Shown in pieces: positions 41,109 through 41,173 of a stretch of 41,173 nt of DNA. Source of the stretch: Pseudomonas sp. REP124 (GTDB lineage: Bacteria; Pseudomonadota; Gammaproteobacteria; Pseudomonadales; Pseudomonadaceae); contig NZ_JAIQWX010000045.1 in the NCBI RefSeq assembly GCF_020164475.1, forward strand, positions 1 through 41,173, given 5' to 3'. The translations under genes were made by a program, and so were the position numbers. Under the pieces are notes generated by a model. It was not told where the DNA came from and searched no databases. It saw only the letters and a program-made list of their open reading frames with translations. Position 1 is the first letter of the stretch. The number at the start of each line of letters is the position of its first letter.

Positions 41109-41136
41109 CAATTGAATTGTGTGCAATTCAATTATA
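41109..41136 (-). promoter_or_regulatory. OspR/OhrR-type operator and promoter of gpx-ospR
   Basis: ATTGAATTG (41111-41119) and CAATTCAAT (41124-41132) are a perfect 9-bp inverted repeat with a TGTG spacer. It can also be read as two CAATT-N-AATT dyads with centres 15 bp apart (41114, 41129), close to the AATT-rich operators of OhrR-family repressors. On the minus strand a TATAAT hexamer (41136-41131) overlaps the right arm, so binding would block the promoter; its -35 is weak. Confidence 0.65.
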
Positions 41137-41147
41137 GAAGGGCCGCT

Positions 41148-41173
41148 CCCTGTAGGAGCACGGCTTGCCGGCG
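41148..41173. repeat. Partial REP unit at window end
   Basis: ccctgtaggagcacggcttg and following gccggcg belong to the REP family and are cut by the window edge. Confidence 0.6.

Overview
The window is chromosomal DNA of a Pseudomonas, most likely a member of the P. fluorescens group. The evidence is high-GC coding bias with long antisense open frames, abundant Pseudomonas REP-type palindromes (gcgggCaagcctcgctcctac family), and gene order matching what I recall of Pseudomonas chromosomes (atuR-atuABCDEF; yegS...moeA-moaB-mobA...dgt...RocS/RocA-type genes; sagS-ospR-gpx). I see no rRNA, tRNA, CRISPR array, insertion sequence or prophage.

Layout. (1) 64-1954: a siderophore-type acetyltransferase and a periplasmic solute-binding protein, downstream of and co-oriented with atuR. 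(2) 2043-11284: the acyclic terpene (citronellol/geraniol) utilisation cluster. It has a TetR-type repressor, AtuR, facing atuABCDEF across an intergenic region with two inverted 13-bp operator copies. Hairpins interrupt the operon between atuC/atuD and atuE/atuF, and atuG/atuH do not follow atuF. (3) 11348-13121: a DEDDh exonuclease, ppnP and a MOSC protein. (4) 13122-13762: non-coding DNA with REPs and a nested-palindrome repeat of about 275 bp. (5) 13763-17703: signalling genes: cheV with a near-perfect sigma-28 promoter, a small protein that looks like an Hpt domain without its phosphoacceptor histidine, and a NarX/NarL-type kinase and regulator pair preceded by twin TTGTACAA palindromes. 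(6) 17687-24086: yegS lipid kinase, molybdenum cofactor genes (moeA, moaB, mobA), small envelope proteins, an RluA-type pseudouridine synthase, a small unknown gene under a LexA box, and a glutaredoxin-like protein. (7) 24164-28224: amtB with a candidate sigma-54 promoter, a DUF883/YqjE/YqjK-like membrane-stress operon, and dgt.

(8) 28402-36287 is the most interesting part: a stand-alone RocR-like receiver lacking the EAL domain, a BvgA/RocA-type regulator, a BvgS/RocS-type unorthodox sensor kinase, and a membrane-bound Cache-HAMP-GAF-HD-GYP protein, all in one direction. A BvgA-like inverted-heptad site precedes the regulator. Classical Roc systems carry a c-di-GMP phosphodiesterase as the EAL domain of RocR. 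Here the receiver has no output domain, while a different phosphodiesterase type (HD-GYP) lies at the end of the array, which suggests a rearranged Roc-like circuit.

(9) 36288-41064: free methionine sulfoxide reductase overlapping a DUF815 ATPase, then the hybrid kinase SagS, then the peroxide-responsive pair ospR/glutathione peroxidase behind a palindromic OspR/OhrR-like operator. The theme of the right half is surface/biofilm signalling combined with peroxide and methionine-oxidation defence.
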